A stretch of DNA of 64,000 bases, from contig JAGMWG010000010.1 of NCBI GenBank assembly GCA_020744225.1, positions 682,001 to 746,000 on the forward strand, in the 5' to 3' direction. A model generated the notes under the pieces. The model did no database searches. It was not told where the DNA came from and saw only the letters and a list, made by a program, of their open reading frames with translations. The stretch comes from Paraphoma chrysanthemicola. Its lineage: Eukaryota; Ascomycota; Dothideomycetes; Pleosporales; Phaeosphaeriaceae. The translations under genes were made by a program, and so were the position numbers. Shown in pieces: positions 31,916-44,520 of the stretch (position 1 is its first letter; the number at the start of each line of letters is the position of its first letter).

Positions 31916-33507
31916 TCACGCGCCAAACACCTTCTCCAACCTCTCCAACAACATATCCGCATGATGATTCTGGAAAATCAGCATCGGCCTCAACCGTACC
32001 GCCCTCTCCCCCGAACCACCAATATTCACACCCTGACTCTTCGCCTTCTTCAACACCTCGTCGCGCCGCGGACTATCCCACGCAATAAACGTACCCTGGC
32101 CCTTTCCGCGCAAATTCTGAATCTCCTGGGGATACCTTTCCGCCAGGCGCTCCAAGCCACTATAAAGATAGTCGCCCGTAGCAGCCGTACTGCGCACCAG
32201 ATCCATGCGTTCAATCTCCTTGATAATCTCGCGGAACAAGATCGCACGCGCGGGGTCGCCCATCCATGTGTTGAACTGTCTGTACGGCTTATTAGGCCTG
32301 AGGTCATTGTTTCCGAAATAATACCCCGCGGTTTGCGCTTTCTTGCTAAATGTCACCATGTCCGGAGGGGTGGATAGGTTCCAGTGCTCGTGGGCCCAGA
32401 ATTTGCCGGTTGCGCCGACGCCCGTTTGGACTTCGTCGACGATGAAGAGCACATTGTGCTTCTTGGTGATGTCGCGTAGGCCGCGGAAGAATGCGGGCGA
32501 GGCGTGGTTGTCGCCGCCTTCGGATTGGACGGGCTCGATGACGACGGCGGCGGGTGGGTGGTGCCATTCTTTGATCAGGCGCTCGGTTTCCGCTAGGCAG
32601 CGTTGTTCTTCGGCGGCGTTTTCAGCGGCGTGTGCGTCGAGTGGGTATTTGAGCATGGGGAAGGGTGCTTGGGGCCAGTCGAAGGCAGGGATGTCGACTT
32701 TGTGGATGGGTTTGGAGCGCGTGGTGGATAGGGAGCCGAACATGCGGCCGTGGAAGCCGGATTTGAAGGATAAGATGGAGAGTTCTGGAGCGCCGGGGGA
32801 TTTGTTGTTCATCGAGGTCGCAATGTCTTCGGCGGAGAAGTCGACGTGCGCGCCTCCGCGTTCTTGCTGCCGGCGCCACATGAAGGCGGCTTTGTAGGCG
32901 AGCTCGTTGGCATCAGACCCGGATTGGGCGGTGAAGACCTGGTTGAGGCCTTTGGGAGCGACGGCAAGGATCCCAGATTCAAGAACGTCGGCCCAGTCGT
33001 GCTGTGGGAAGTTGCCAAGTGCTGGCCGGTTGATAATGGCGGAGGCCATTTCAGGGGACGTGGCTGCAAGGAGGAGCGCAGGGTTGTTGTATCCCACTGG
33101 AATGGAGGCAATCTGGGCATATACATCGAGTAGGACGTTGCCGTCAAGATCCGCGATGCTGTTAAGTCGTTAGCCGATGTTAATGTCTGGAGACGGAACT
33201 ATGCCTACTAATTGCCATAGCTTCGAGAGTAATCAGCCATCATATTCAAGCTTCGCGTGTCGAACACCTTGCTCAGTCTCTCAATGGCCTTCTTGCTTTC
33301 TGGACCGGGGATTGCTGTCTTGATGATAGGATCGGCTGGCTCGTCAGGAAAGAATGCTTGCTCTGCACTTGTGTCTGGAGCGAAAGCAGCAGCAGCGGAG
33401 GCATTCCGTCTTTGCAGAGCGATTGGGCTGATTCGTGTGGCATTGCGAATATTCGAGTTGACAAAGGCTGGCCGCGCACGGCTTATCGTGCGCAGAAGTG
33501 AAGCCAT
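31916..33507 (-). CDS. 4-aminobutyrate aminotransferase (GABA transaminase), mitochondrial
   Basis: Exons 33507-33209 and 33158-31916 on the minus strand give about 513 residues. The first 35 or so residues are Arg/Ser/Ala-rich without acids (MASLLRTISRARPAF), a typical mitochondrial presequence. The join gives RSYGNYIADLDGNVLLDVYA. Class-III aminotransferase motifs follow: GSDANELAYKAAF for cofactor phosphate binding, FHGRMFGSLSTTRSK, VVIEPVQSEGGDNHAS, FIVDEVQTGVGATGKF with the PLP-ring Asp, and MVTFSKKAQTAGYY containing the Schiff-base Lys near residue 372. The enzyme converts GABA and 2-oxoglutarate to succinate semialdehyde and glutamate in the GABA shunt. Confidence 0.95.
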
Positions 33508-34800
33508 AGTGCGTGGAAGTCAAATGTTGCGTGAAGCTGTAACAGCTACGAGGGGCTCCGGTGCGGGGGACTGTGAGATTAAGCCCAGTTATAGCGTCGG
33601 ACTATGAGCTTCAAAGGAATGAAGAATTGCTGAAGACAAGAAGTAGTCACGATGGGAACATTTATCACAATGCTTCTCCGCACTCGTGAGGGGCAACCTC
33701 CACTTATAAACAAACGTTTATCAAAGCCGCCGTTGTAGCTGCATCATCGGCCGTCCAGAACCGACGCTAGTCTCAAAAGAACCCGTCCACGCGAATTCAG
33801 AGTGGGTCTGCAATGCTTAGGTGTACCTTGGACCCCTTCCGCTAACCATTGCGGGGTGTTCTAGGGTGGCGAAATGACCTCTACACGCCATAGACGCGCT
33901 CATACACGATAACTTGCGCGACTACGGCAGCGGGAACTCATGGCAATCAAGTTGTCCGACGGAACAGCCGCGAGCGGGCAACACTTCCAGAACCGTGCGA
34001 TGATGAAGCTCATTCCGGAGATCGGAGTCAACTCACTTTGAAGATATAATGGTTCATCGAAGCGGTTGCGGAACATGGAAAGGTCGTTCAATGGCATGTA
34101 TTGCTGGAGGAGCGCTGTTCTGTCGACGTGAAGACATCACAATTACCTTTGTTTCCAAGGTTCATTCCGAAATGTGCCAGTGGTAGCAGTTCATTCGGCT
34201 ATGGCTTCCTCCGTGTTTCCACAATCTCCAAACGTAGGTTCTGCTTATATCGCAGGTTTTATATCTTGCTGATTGCTGCCCATTGGCATACAGATTGTGT
34301 TATTCCAAATATGCATAAGCGTGTTCCGAATTGCCGCTTGATAATGCTGTACTAAGGCCATCTCTCGACGTAGGATTCGGAGACTCACACGTGCGTGGTA
34401 ACGGTTGGCTCTCGAATTTGCCTAGACATGCACCTGAGCGAATTTTGTTGCACTCCAAGCTGTCTGAAAATCGGCATCCAAAGACATCTCGCTCAAAGTT
34501 GCCTGTCGAATCCAAGTTGCTTGCTGTAACATCAATAAATCTCGATGTTTACATCGCGTAGAATCGTCTACACGATCCAGAGGGTGTGAAATGCTGAGGG
34601 ATACTTTAGTGATATATAACATCGCAAATGTCACGTAATCCGTTACATCAAGGACCTGAACATACTCCACTGCAAGATCAATCAGGAAGATGGGTTTTGA
34701 TTGTGAGCTGTTCGGACTACACGTTGATCTCCCACTACACAGATTTATAACAAGTAGAAAGTGGTCGAGAGCCGTTGTTGACAAACAGAGCCGAACTCGC
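33508..34800. other. Intergenic
   Basis: About 1.3 kb between the GABA transaminase start and the sugar transporter stop. Short frames lack coding character. No gene supported. Confidence 0.5.
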
Positions 34801-36550
34801 CTAAGCCTTCTCTACTTGCACATGAGCTTCCTTGAGGCTGTTGCTGCGGTTGCCAATGCCCTTGCCATCGATGTCAATATCAGCAACCTCCGCATTATCG
34901 CCATCAAAGATACGGGCAATCTCTTCGAGAGTAGGGCCACTAGAGGGTAAGTTAGCTTGAATTCACGTTTGCAAGGACTGAGGGCGACATACCGAGTCTC
35001 TACGTAGAAGTAGTAAACCCAGATCAACTCAAGAAGAACCCAGCCGGCGTAGCAGGCAAACAGCTTCCAGTTCTCGCCGTACCAGCCGCCACCTTCGGAG
35101 ATGGGAATGGGGTTGACGTAGTTGTTGATCGTGAGAGCGACTTGAACCGAAAGATTCATGATGAAGACACCCTTGGCACGGAGCTTGTAGGGAAGAATCT
35201 CGACGGTGTAGGCAACCAGGAGACCAGACCAGGCAAGAGCGTAGGCAACACCGTGAAGCCAGACGAAGACAATGTTGACGTAGCCAACGGCGATCTTATC
35301 TTTGAGAGCGTATTGCTGACCAGTGATAGTGGCGCAGATCAAGAAGATGAGCATACCAGCGGTGGCAGCGAGGAAAAGCGGGCGTCGGCCAATACGGTCG
35401 ACCAACAGAGCGCATGAGATGGAGACAAAAAGGGAGAGGACCTTGTTACCAGCGTCCAAACCCAGCTGATCTGTCTGGCTGGTGATACCTGCACCCTTGT
35501 AGATGATGGCAGCGTAGTAGCTGATGAGGGCGTTGCCAGACCACTGGGAGAAGAGACCGAGGGAGATGATGATCATAAGTCGCTTGCGGTTGCCCTTAGT
35601 CTTAATGAAGTCCACGTACGAAGAGCTCTTCTGGTGCAGGTACTCCAGGCGGATGGTCTCCTTCATTTCGGCATACTCGAACATGACAGTAGCATCGCTG
35701 TCGTTGCCGTCGGCGTGGTAATGGGAAAGCATGCGGAGGGCCTCATCGTTCCTGTCCTTGGACAGCAGCCAACGTGGGGATCTAGAAGCAAGATTAGTTA
35801 ATCGTGAGAGAATCAAGCAACATTTGAAGAACTTACTCAGGAATCCACCAGATGAAAGTGAGCTGAATGACGGAGAAAATACCCTGAATGAGGGTAGGGA
35901 TTCTCCAGGACCAGGTGTTGGGGATATGCTGGGTGCCGAAAGCCAACCAACCGCAGATCAGGGCACCAAGATTCCACAAGCAGTTGTAGATGGTGGTGAT
36001 CCTAGCACGATGCTGAGGATGTGCGATTTCGGTGATAAGCATAGGGCAGGAAAGCTGAGCCATGGAGTTGCCGAAACCCATGAAGAAACGAGCACCCTCA
36101 TACTGTGGGCGGCTCATGGAGGCGGCTTGAACGGCGGCGGCAATAACCATGATGACGCAGCCAATGGTGATGGGAGTCTTGCGGCCAAATTTGTCGCTGA
36201 GGAAAGGGACAACTGGGAGCGAAACGATGGAACCAATCGAGTACATGGCGCTGAGACGACCCAGAGTGTCCTCCGAAGGGTGGCCCATCGTGTTCTGCCA
36301 GGACTTAAGGATCTGAGACGTGTTCATGAGAGATCTTTGGAAAGTCAGTCGTTGATGTTTCTCTGTTTGCACGACTGAGAACTCACCCATCATAACCGGT
36401 AGTGGCCGAGCAGACACAAAGAATCATGCAGTAGAAGTAGAGCTTGCGCATGTTGGGCGATTTGCTCCATGCCACCGGTGGAAGCTCAGGCGCAGCTTCC
36501 TGTGCCTCGACCACAGCGGACTGATCGTGACGCTTGAAATGGGGACTCAT
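34801..36550 (-). CDS. Sugar transporter (MFS, hexose/lactose-permease-like)
   Basis: Four exons on the minus strand, 36550-36387, 36334-35837, 35781-34993 and 34939-34801, give about 529 residues with all phases consistent. Joins restore TTGYDGSLMNTSQILKSW, FIWWIPESPRWLLSKDR and YFYVETRGPTLEEIARIFDG. Family motifs include FLSDKFGRKTPITIG, the PESPRWL loop, LLVDRIGRRPLFL and the VETRGPTLEEIA end-of-domain motif. Twelve TM segments are expected, with a cytoplasmic N-terminus and a charged C-terminal tail. The protein should take up a mono- or disaccharide by proton symport; the substrate is unknown. Confidence 0.93.
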
Positions 36551-36598
36551 GGCGGGTGGTATTGACCGGCTGTTCGAGCGGCCGACAACGAGTGCAAT

Positions 36599-36622
36599 GC
36601 GGAGGTGGAGTGGGTACTGGGG
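36599..36622 (+). promoter_or_regulatory. Cluster of three CreA-like SYGGRG motifs
   Basis: Adjacent GCGGAG (36599-36604) and GTGGAG (36605-36610), then CTGGGG (36617-36622), fit the CreA consensus SYGGRG. They lie 50-70 bp upstream of the sugar transporter start. The motif is short and degenerate, so regulation by carbon catabolite repression is only a suggestion. Confidence 0.3.
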
Positions 36623-36646
36623 AAGAATTGGAGCCCAGGGCGGACG

Positions 36647-36714
36647 TGCAAGTCCTTATATGCGACTCCTTGTATCCATGACAGTGGATATATCCATGCA
36701 AGTCCATATATGCG
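36647..36714. repeat. Near-identical 18-bp direct repeat pair in a transporter promoter
   Basis: Copies at 36647-36664 and 36697-36714 differ at one base and are spaced 50 bp apart start to start. Both contain an AT-rich core (TTATATGC or CATATATGC). A GGATATATCC palindrome lies between them. They sit about 100-165 bp upstream of the sugar transporter ATG and could be duplicated protein-binding sites. Confidence 0.5.
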
Positions 36715-39700
36715 GGCCGCACAGCAGGAGATGGCAAAGGACGGGGTGGATATTATCGCAATTAGGCTAATATCCTGCCAGATCAGATCGACGGCGACTA
36801 TGTTGATTGGGTGCATTCTGCATGCGGCTCAGCCACCAACGTTTCTAGAAGTATTGGGCCCGGGCAAGACCCCGGATTCCCGGTGCCCACGGAGGAAACG
36901 GGACTCTGGTCCGACCTCACGTGGGCTCTAAAGCCTCGGCGGCTCTCGTACCACCGGCTGATTTACCGATGTTCCTTAACCCGCGCTAACACCAAAATGT
37001 AGAAATCAGCACAGGGAAACCACCGCAATTGCTGCAATAATTGCTAAGTAGGATGCGTTTAATAGACTGTGATAGTGTGATTGGTGTGTCGAAACCCTGA
37101 AACGCATGCTACATGTGGTCGTCGAGGTAGGTAGCCTTGAAGTTGTGCAGTTCGTCCCCTAGCGAAAATTTCCGGAAGATTGGTTGATCAACCTGTGGGA
37201 CAAAGGTCCGGCACTACTGTGATCCCCTCACCCCAAGTTGTGCAGGAGGCAAACTTGCGGGTCACTGAACTCACTCCACACTTGTGCTGATTGGCTTCAG
37301 GTCTTTGAGATCACGCACCGGTTCGCTTGCAAGGTTGAATGCTTGCTTCCAGTTGCGGCGTCTGGACCTTGAGCTCGTGTCGTACCAGACACAAGGGAGG
37401 TAACCATAGTATATGAACCGGGGATGGGCGCTAGGAGGGCAAGCATCTGCCTGAAGCTGCAGTTCGTCTATGCGCCCTACTTTCCTCGTGCTGTCGCCAG
37501 CGCGGGTGGGATGCAGAGAGACTGCATCTGCAAAAGATATCTCAAATCCTTTGCTTCACCCTCATGATGGAAAGTGCAATCTAGTATGCTGACTGATTGG
37601 ACATCAGCGTGAGCCTCGCTATCTTGGAGGGGTTTATTCAGGACCGGGGATGCAGGTGTCATGCAAGCCACAATATGACAGCGCTAAGCGCCTAGCGGCC
37701 GTTAATCTACCCCACGGCAAGAGACCATGTGGCTCATCGTGGCTCCATCATGCCAACTTTCTTTTTCCGAGTTCCCGTCATGGCTGTCTTGCATGCTTGG
37801 ATTGGTGCTTAGTTTGTCGCTAGGAACAATCGCGCCGTGCCTGCATGCATGATTCGCGCTAGAGTGAATGCTGTCTGCGGTTGACGGTCCGCTCTAGCAA
37901 TCAGGAAGCGAATCTACCATTTTCGATTCGCAACGTCTGTCTTTGGCGACCGATGTGACAAACCTTCCTGCGATAGCTTTTTCGGATACCGGCAGCTGAT
38001 TCCATCCATCCATCAAATGGGACACGTCTAGTCATTGCGGCTGAAGTGTTCATATTGCGGCGCAGGTGATCCACTCCCTGTATCAATATAATTTATTCCA
38101 CGGCCCGCGCTTTCGGGTCAAACAATGTATAGTAGCTGTTGAACTTTCCGGGCTCTTACGATGAACTAGCCTCGACATTCTGATTGACATTTCGTATCGA
38201 ACTCGTGCACTCCATTTGCGCGGTTGTGAGCTTGGTCTAGATCATGGCAGCGTCTTCTGAAAGTCTTCACACTAGTGAATGAGTGCTGCAGTCATCTGTG
38301 CAGTCACGGAACGTGCTTAATATACTACCCGCGTGACAGCTCCACGGATACATATTTAATCATGTCTCTGGCGCTAGATCATGCGGGCGTTCTTCGACCT
38401 CATTTCTGCAAATGTTGTTGTCCGCCACATTTGAGCGATCACCGGACCATTGCTTCAATCGTACCTATTGAACACCGTTTCACAAAGGACGAATCCTCAA
38501 AGAAATCTTCATTCGGGCATCAGCTCTACGACACAGAGCTTGATGGTTGCTTTCCGAAAGATATCTGATTTTGCTTTTCGCGACTTGAACCAGCTCCTCA
38601 GCCTAGTGAGTTGAACTACTCGAAGGACAGCACAGCGCATGTCACAAAACTATTCAAGAAAACTTCAGCAAATTTTGAGTTTACCACTTGCTTCTTACTT
38701 CAGCCGTCGAACCAACTTTGTTTGCGCGAGCGAAAAGCTTTGACTTCGAGGGAACTCAAGGAGCAACCCGACCAGGTCTCGCCACACCAAGGTCGCGAAG
38801 CACACCTATGCACTAACGACGCTCCATGCAGTACACCATCAAAACGCTATCGAGAACTCACTCAAGCGATAATCTGGCATGGACTAAGATTGGTATCAGA
38901 CTGTCTTACCAACTCTTATTGTGATAGCAAGAGTCCGAGACCGAAGATTGAGACGAAGAAGGCAATGATTCGCGTCTCCCTTCAACTCGGAAACCTCTGA
39001 ACGCCTCAGGTTTTGCATTCGGACTTGTGGGCGCTGGCACATGGCCGAAGTCTCGCTCTGGGCCCTTCGTTTTGGTTTTGCTACACCTCAGGAAAACAAT
39101 TGCGAATTTGTATGTCCTGTCCTGCTGTTCATGTCTTAATATTTCTGTTCGCAATAATATCTGGTGACTGCACTTGGTCACCTAAACCACTTATAACGCG
39201 ACTTCAGGCACGTCCATAGGTCCCTACAATCTACCCTTCGGTAGTCTCAACCCTGACCAATGGCGTTCTCGTCAACCTCGGAAGCCGGTCCTGAGATCCT
39301 CAAGACCCCCTGATACGAGCGCAGGCAAGACATCAATCAGCACAATGGGGAAGGACTACACAACATCGAGGTATCCAACGCGACATCGGCTATGCCTATT
39401 GCCACCAACGTCGCGACACTCTGGCAGAATGCAGATACAGGAACGGAGTGGCATGCATGGATTGCCGATGGATATGATTGCGGACGTCGCAGGACACGAA
39501 CGAAGAGCATCGATAAATCGTCCAAGCACCGTAGCTGCGGTCAAATTCATTGCGCGACCGTCCTCTGAATTCCCATAAGATGATCTGATTGTCAGATCGT
39601 CTTGTCTCGTTGCGTCCAGGTCGGGTGCCAAACATGTTTGTTCATCGCACATGAAATGCGGATCGTGAAATTGTGCAGGCCGCGCTGAGAAGCAGCAGAA

Positions 39701-40093
39701 CATAGGTCACAGCACCTTCGCGAATAGTGGCAGGCTCACGCGCATGTGTGCTTTGCTCATTGGCTTTGTTCTGGTCAGTGATTGTGCATCGGCATGAATG
39801 GCGCCACCGAAGTGAGTAGTAATACTTGGCAACCCAGGAAAGGGGAACATGAAAACTGTCATGCCACGTCAGGAAATCAAGAGTGTGTCCAATCTCAATA
39901 TTGTAAATACGTATCCGCGAAGCTGACATCGCTGCGGTTGCTCGTGGCGGTGGCTGAGTGTGATTGCCTATCATGAAGCTGTAGCTGCAGCCTCCCCGCA
40001 TGGCACCTTATCGCCCACTCGTCAACATTATGTTGTCAACAGCGGCGCCATCAATCTAACACGCGTCAGTAAACTAAGCAGTCCTACATCAAA

Positions 40094-42440
40094 ATGCTTT
40101 GTCCGATTTGCGAGAGCATTTTTCGGGGCCAACGGCCTCCTCTGTTCGAACCTTATGGCGTTAAAGACTATGACGACTACCGGAGACAAGATGAGATAAG
40201 TAAAGCATGCATACGCAATTTACATAGCGATGTTTCTGAAGTTGCACGAGGCGCAATCTCTGGATGCCAGATTTGCGATATTATTTGGCGACACTTCTTC
40301 CGGGACAGAACCGCAAAGGAATATCTCCAGCAGCCAATGTTCGAGAGGAATGGCATGATACACGGCTTTCTTGGGTCAGGAACGCACTACAGAATTCGAA
40401 GGCCCGGTACTCGCACAGAAATGAGTACGAACCAGACGATCTGGAGGTGGAGGTCGGACTAAATTCGCCGATGGACAAGGATATCCCTCGATTCAAAGAT
40501 ATTGCATTGACGTCCGTGCGAGGTAAGATTATTGTCTCACATTTAGACCTTGCTTAATCTTCCAGGTGAGCATGCGGTCGACGTAGATTTTCTCACTAAG
40601 CCGGATTCTAACGTATATGGACCGCATACTTGGGGCATCATCCAGAACTGGATCTCGAATCGCAGGCAAAATCATTCCAGGTGTAATTCAGAGTCCAAGC
40701 AGATCAGTTGGTTTCCCACACGTCTTTTGGATCTTCAGTACAAAGAAGAGGATGATCCTGTGCAACGGCTTGTAGCATTGATGCATTATCTCATGGCAGG
40801 TAATCTTCCGGCAGATTGCAAACTTATTGAGACAGCATCCACAGAAGTCGAAGGGCCTTATATGACCTTAAGTCATAGATGGGACAGCACACGGAAACCA
40901 TGTGTCACCAATGCAATGAACATTGGACAAAGGAAGACGAAGATCAGTGCTCACGAGCTGCCACCAATTTTTGAAGAAGCTATACATTTTGCAAGACGCA
41001 TGGGTGTGCGATATCTATGGATAGACTCTTCATGTATTGTCCAGGGCGAGGGTGGTGATTGGGGACGAGAAGCCATAATGATGGACCGCGTGTATACTCA
41101 CAGCATGCTCAATCTCGAAGGCACTGTTGGCGACTCCTCCCTTTTACAACCACGTGATCCGGCCGTGATAGCTCCTTGCGTCGTGGAGACCCGGTGGACA
41201 GGAATAAAGCCAGTCAAATACGTCATTACTGACTTTCGATACTGGGATGCCAGAATTCACAAATCTGTTTGCAACACTCGTGCCTGGATATGTCAAGAAC
41301 GCTGGCTATCACCTCGTATTCTACACTTCACCTTCGATCAAATACTCTGGGAATGCCGCGAACAAGAAGCAGGAGAGACGTTCCCAGCTTGTCTTCTCCT
41401 AAGGAAACCCAATCGCAGTCATCTACCGGCTTTATGCAAATTTACAAAAGATCATATAGTGAAGACAGTAAACTTCTCGAGCAAGAGAAACGGTTAAGCA
41501 AGTGGTACACCGTTCTGACAACATATGGCCGGTCCGAAGTCACTGTCGAGACAGACCGTTTAGTCGCCATCGCGGGTGTAGCCGTGAAATTCAGCAGCCT
41601 ACTAGACGACAACTGGATCACGGGCCTTTGGCGCAAAAATCTACCAGCGACCTGCTCGGGTACGTCCAAAATTCCCGACGCACGAACACACCACCTCCCG
41701 AGATGGACGCGGCAAGCTACAGCCTGGGCATAAACCGGACACATCAGGTCCATCTAGCCGAAAGACTCAAGGGCCAGCGGTATCAGGCGCCTAGCTGGTC
41801 ATGGGCGAGTGTATTGGGTGATATCAATCCAGGCTTTTTCTGCCCGGATGGCTCGGACGCAAGTATGATTGACGTTCTCGATGTCCAACTCACGCCGCTC
41901 GATCCCAAGATACCACTTGGTCGTCTCATCAACGGCACATTACGACTTCGTGGGACGTTATATCCCATGGCAATGGATCCGCCCGACTGGACGGAAGAGG
42001 TGGCTAAGCGCGACGTCATGCGGCTTCCACCGAAAATATACCTTACAGGGCTAGAAAAGAAGAAGAAGACCATTTCAGGCTTGGAAGGTTCTGTACTGCC
42101 TAAATACTCCTTCAAAAGCCACTTTCACACATGCCACCTACGAGCGGATGAGCCAGTCGCGTATCCCGATCCTGCTGTGTCATGCTACCTGCCTATCAGA
42201 AAAACAGTGTACAAGGGCACGCGTTTGGTGGCTGGGTTAGCTTTGAAGCCCACCGGGAGGAGAGGAGAATATGAACGTTTAGGACGTATGGATTTTGGGA
42301 ACGAAGATTGTCAACTGTTTGAGGATGGATTGGAAGTCCAGAGGAAGGGTGAGGAAGGTTCTGGGTACCGGGCGCATCCGCCGACGATGAGCCCAGAGCT
42401 GTATATTGAAGGAGAAGTGGGAATTTTTGCAATGGTGTGA
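40094..42440 (+). CDS. HET-domain protein with disturbed or intron-rich frame
   Basis: The start is MLCPICESIFRG with a paired-Cys region (CPIC, CQIC) common at the N-terminus of HET proteins. One clear 43-nt intron is at 40523-40565. The HET core follows: YMTLSHRWDSTRKP, VRYLWIDSSCIVQGEGGDW, AWICQERWLSPRILHF, LWECREQEAGETFP, then DRLVAIAGVAVKFSSL and YQAPSWSWASVLGDINPG. The frame changes three more times, at about 40375-40445, 41380-41465 and 41645-41760. Possible introns are 40375-40418, 41380-41459 and 41660-41757, but the first two have weak donors. The third would remove sequence that still reads SDLLGYVQ, a family-like segment. Decay or base-call errors are therefore as likely as unusual splicing. 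Confidence 0.7.
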
Positions 42441-43327
42441 ACTCATACAGCTTGCTGATTGCTTGAAAGGACCGACTCGACGATAGTCTGACGAACGCTG
42501 TCGTGGAGCGAGCTAGACCCCGCATAGACCTATAAATAGCGCTGGTGTGGCTCTTATCACAACCGCCACCTGCACGTTCCTTCACCTGTCACTCTCAGCT
42601 CGCCTATCCTGGAACAATAACGACCCAAAACGCTCGCCGCATATATGCCGATTCGACAGTGGGAACCATGAGACCATTTCTGGCAGTTTCGCGTTCTCGC
42701 CAACCCCTGTTGTGTTGCTGGTGGGCAGGAACGCTTAGTCGATCGGTCGCTCTATAATCAAGAGGTGCATTATGCTGAATTGGTCTGTCGCATCGGTCCT
42801 TGCTCCTGTAGAGACTCATCTTAGATTTGGTGTATGTTTCCCCACTGTAAATATGCAGTGAAGATTGAATAATACTGGCAAGGGATACCTGTTTTCAAGT
42901 GCAGGCGATGCTTGCATTGCTCCAGACGCGGTGCCCATCATCATTGCTCGAGTGTGCCATTCAGTGCAATTCAGCCTCACAAACTCAATGCACACCTTGC
43001 GAAAGCCATGGTCGTAGACCGTGCCAATTCGCCATACTTTCCCGCGTACGGCTGAGAACTAAGCAAGCCAGGGCGACTTGGCAATAATCTTGACTAACAC
43101 TTGACCGGTGGGCGATGGTGCTGGTGAAGGATATTGCACGTTGATTTGCTATTGCATGAAAGCGACAGTTCGGTCAGTTCTAGCCTCGCGAGCGGAGTCG
43201 GTGCACCATGTTCAAACATCTTTCAGCCTCGTCTGAGAGAAATGATATGAACAGACTTGGGGCCGCTCCGTCGTTCGCACACAGTTCGTGCCCTTGAAAC
43301 TGTCGTGTTGTTGCCCGATCTGCCGCA
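42441..43327. other. Intergenic
   Basis: About 890 bp between two plus-strand genes of the HET group. No gene supported. Confidence 0.5.
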
Positions 43328-44520
43328 ATGTGGATACTGGTAATTCTTCAACTTTTCTCGCTCGTTGTGAGCGCCATCCCGCCCGTTCAGAGATCTCTAG
43401 TCGATACCAACCCGCTAGGACAACCTTTCAAGAATGCAGTCTTACCGGTGGCTCCAGGTTTCAGTCCACGGTACAACTTGTTCAAACGACAAGGATGTCC
43501 GAATTTCACACTACTCTGTCCGAGCGGAGGCTGCTGCTCATACAGCACCTCATGTTGCGGTAATACCTGCTGTGCGTCGGGCTACCTCTGCACCGGAGGA
43601 ACTTCCAGCGCACCTTGCTGCGTTGCGATTGGCTCACCCACCAATACATGTGGCGGCGGAAATGTAAGCACGACGTGTGGCTGAACTGTTTATATAGCTA
43701 ACACGTCTAGCCTTGTTCGCGGCCAGGGGACCTCCCTTGCCAAGGAATTAACATCTGCTGTCCTCCTAACAATCTTTGCTACTACGATAATCTAGGAGTC
43801 GCGCGCTGTTCGCCACTAGGCTCGTACAATCCGGGACCCGGCAGTACCACCCCGACTCCCACTCCCGGATCAACACAAACGTTCGACTCGAATTACTACT
43901 CCTATTTATCTTCATACGCCGACTCCGACACTTCTTCGTACTACTCCCCGTACAGCTATCCGACGACCACGTCAACCTCCCCTTATATCTACGGTGAATC
44001 TGGAGGCTCCTCTTCTCCCTCGGGTAGTTTCACGTCATCATCATCATCGTCAGACAATGGTGTGGCCGCGGGACTCATAGCTGGCGCCGTTGTGGGAAGT
44101 ATGGTTGGCGCTGTCGTCATCATCTTCCTTTTCTGGTGGATCATCAAAAAATGGCGCGAGAGGTATCCTCCCAAGAAGATCCAACCTTGGATCCCCCCTG
44201 GTCCTGAAACGTCAAAAAGCAGCTCCAGAAATAATGGTTCTAGCTTTCAAGGCGACAAGAATATCCAACCTTGGAGCCCCCCTAGTCCTAACACGTCAGA
44301 ACAGAAAGCAGCTCCAGAAATAATTGTTGCAGCGTTGAAGCCGACAAGAAGATCCCACCTGGTCCCAACACGTCAGAAAGTAGCTCCAGAAATAATCGTT
44401 CTAGCGTTAAAGATGACGAGAAGATCCAACCTAGTCCTAACACGATGGAAAGCAGCTCCAGAAATAATTGTTGCAGCGTTGAAGACGACGAAAAACACCG
44501 AACCGCCAAGGATGAATTGA
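43328..44520 (+). CDS. Secreted cysteine-rich single-pass membrane protein (receptor-like)
   Basis: Exons 43328-43663 and 43711-44520; the 47-nt intron has a GTAAGC donor and a CTAAC branch site. MWILVILQLFSLVVSAIP is a signal peptide. A Lys-Arg site (NLFKRQGC) could be cut by a Kex2-type protease. About 20 cysteines follow in granulin-like clusters (GGCCSYSTSCCGNTCC, APCC, NICCPPNNLC), then a Ser/Thr/Tyr-rich stalk. The membrane helix is GLIAGAVVGSMVGAVVIIF, with a basic stop-transfer (KKWRERYPPKK). The tail reads two SSSRNN-type repeat units. After a 5-bp duplication it then continues in a different frame (KAAPEIIV repeats) to a stop at 44520. The altered end and its overlap with the next gene suggest a frameshifted fusion. 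Confidence 0.82.
44172..44488 (+). repeat. Four-unit coding tandem repeat linking receptor and HET frames
   Basis: Units are 44172-44255 (84 bp), 44256-44344 (89 bp), 44345-44416 (72 bp) and 44417-44488 (72 bp). Each begins near AAGAAGATCC and contains AGCTCCAGAAATAAT. All are multiples of three except the second, which carries a tandem CAGAA CAGAA near 44297-44306. In the conserved frame each unit encodes an SSSRNN motif followed by a charged DDEKIQP/PNTSE-like stretch. The frame of units 1-2 matches the membrane protein and that of units 3-4 matches the HET gene. Confidence 0.9.

Larger units (their letters stand above)
36551..40093. other. Gene-poor 3.5-kb stretch
   Basis: Beyond the transporter promoter I find no frame with convincing protein character. 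The longest is 129 codons at 38611-39000, with no motifs. No transposon ends or long internal repeats are visible by eye. It borders the HET gene group and may contain degraded sequence. Confidence 0.5.

Noticed and set aside
31753..32377. Plus-strand open frames over the GABA transaminase 3' end
   Set aside because: Antisense shadows of a confidently assigned enzyme.
38611..39000. 129-codon open frame in the gene-poor stretch
   Set aside because: No recognisable motifs, hydrophobic pattern or splice partners; treated as chance.
36551..40093. Possible transposon remnant
   Set aside because: No terminal repeats, transposase-like frames or target-site duplications could be identified by eye.
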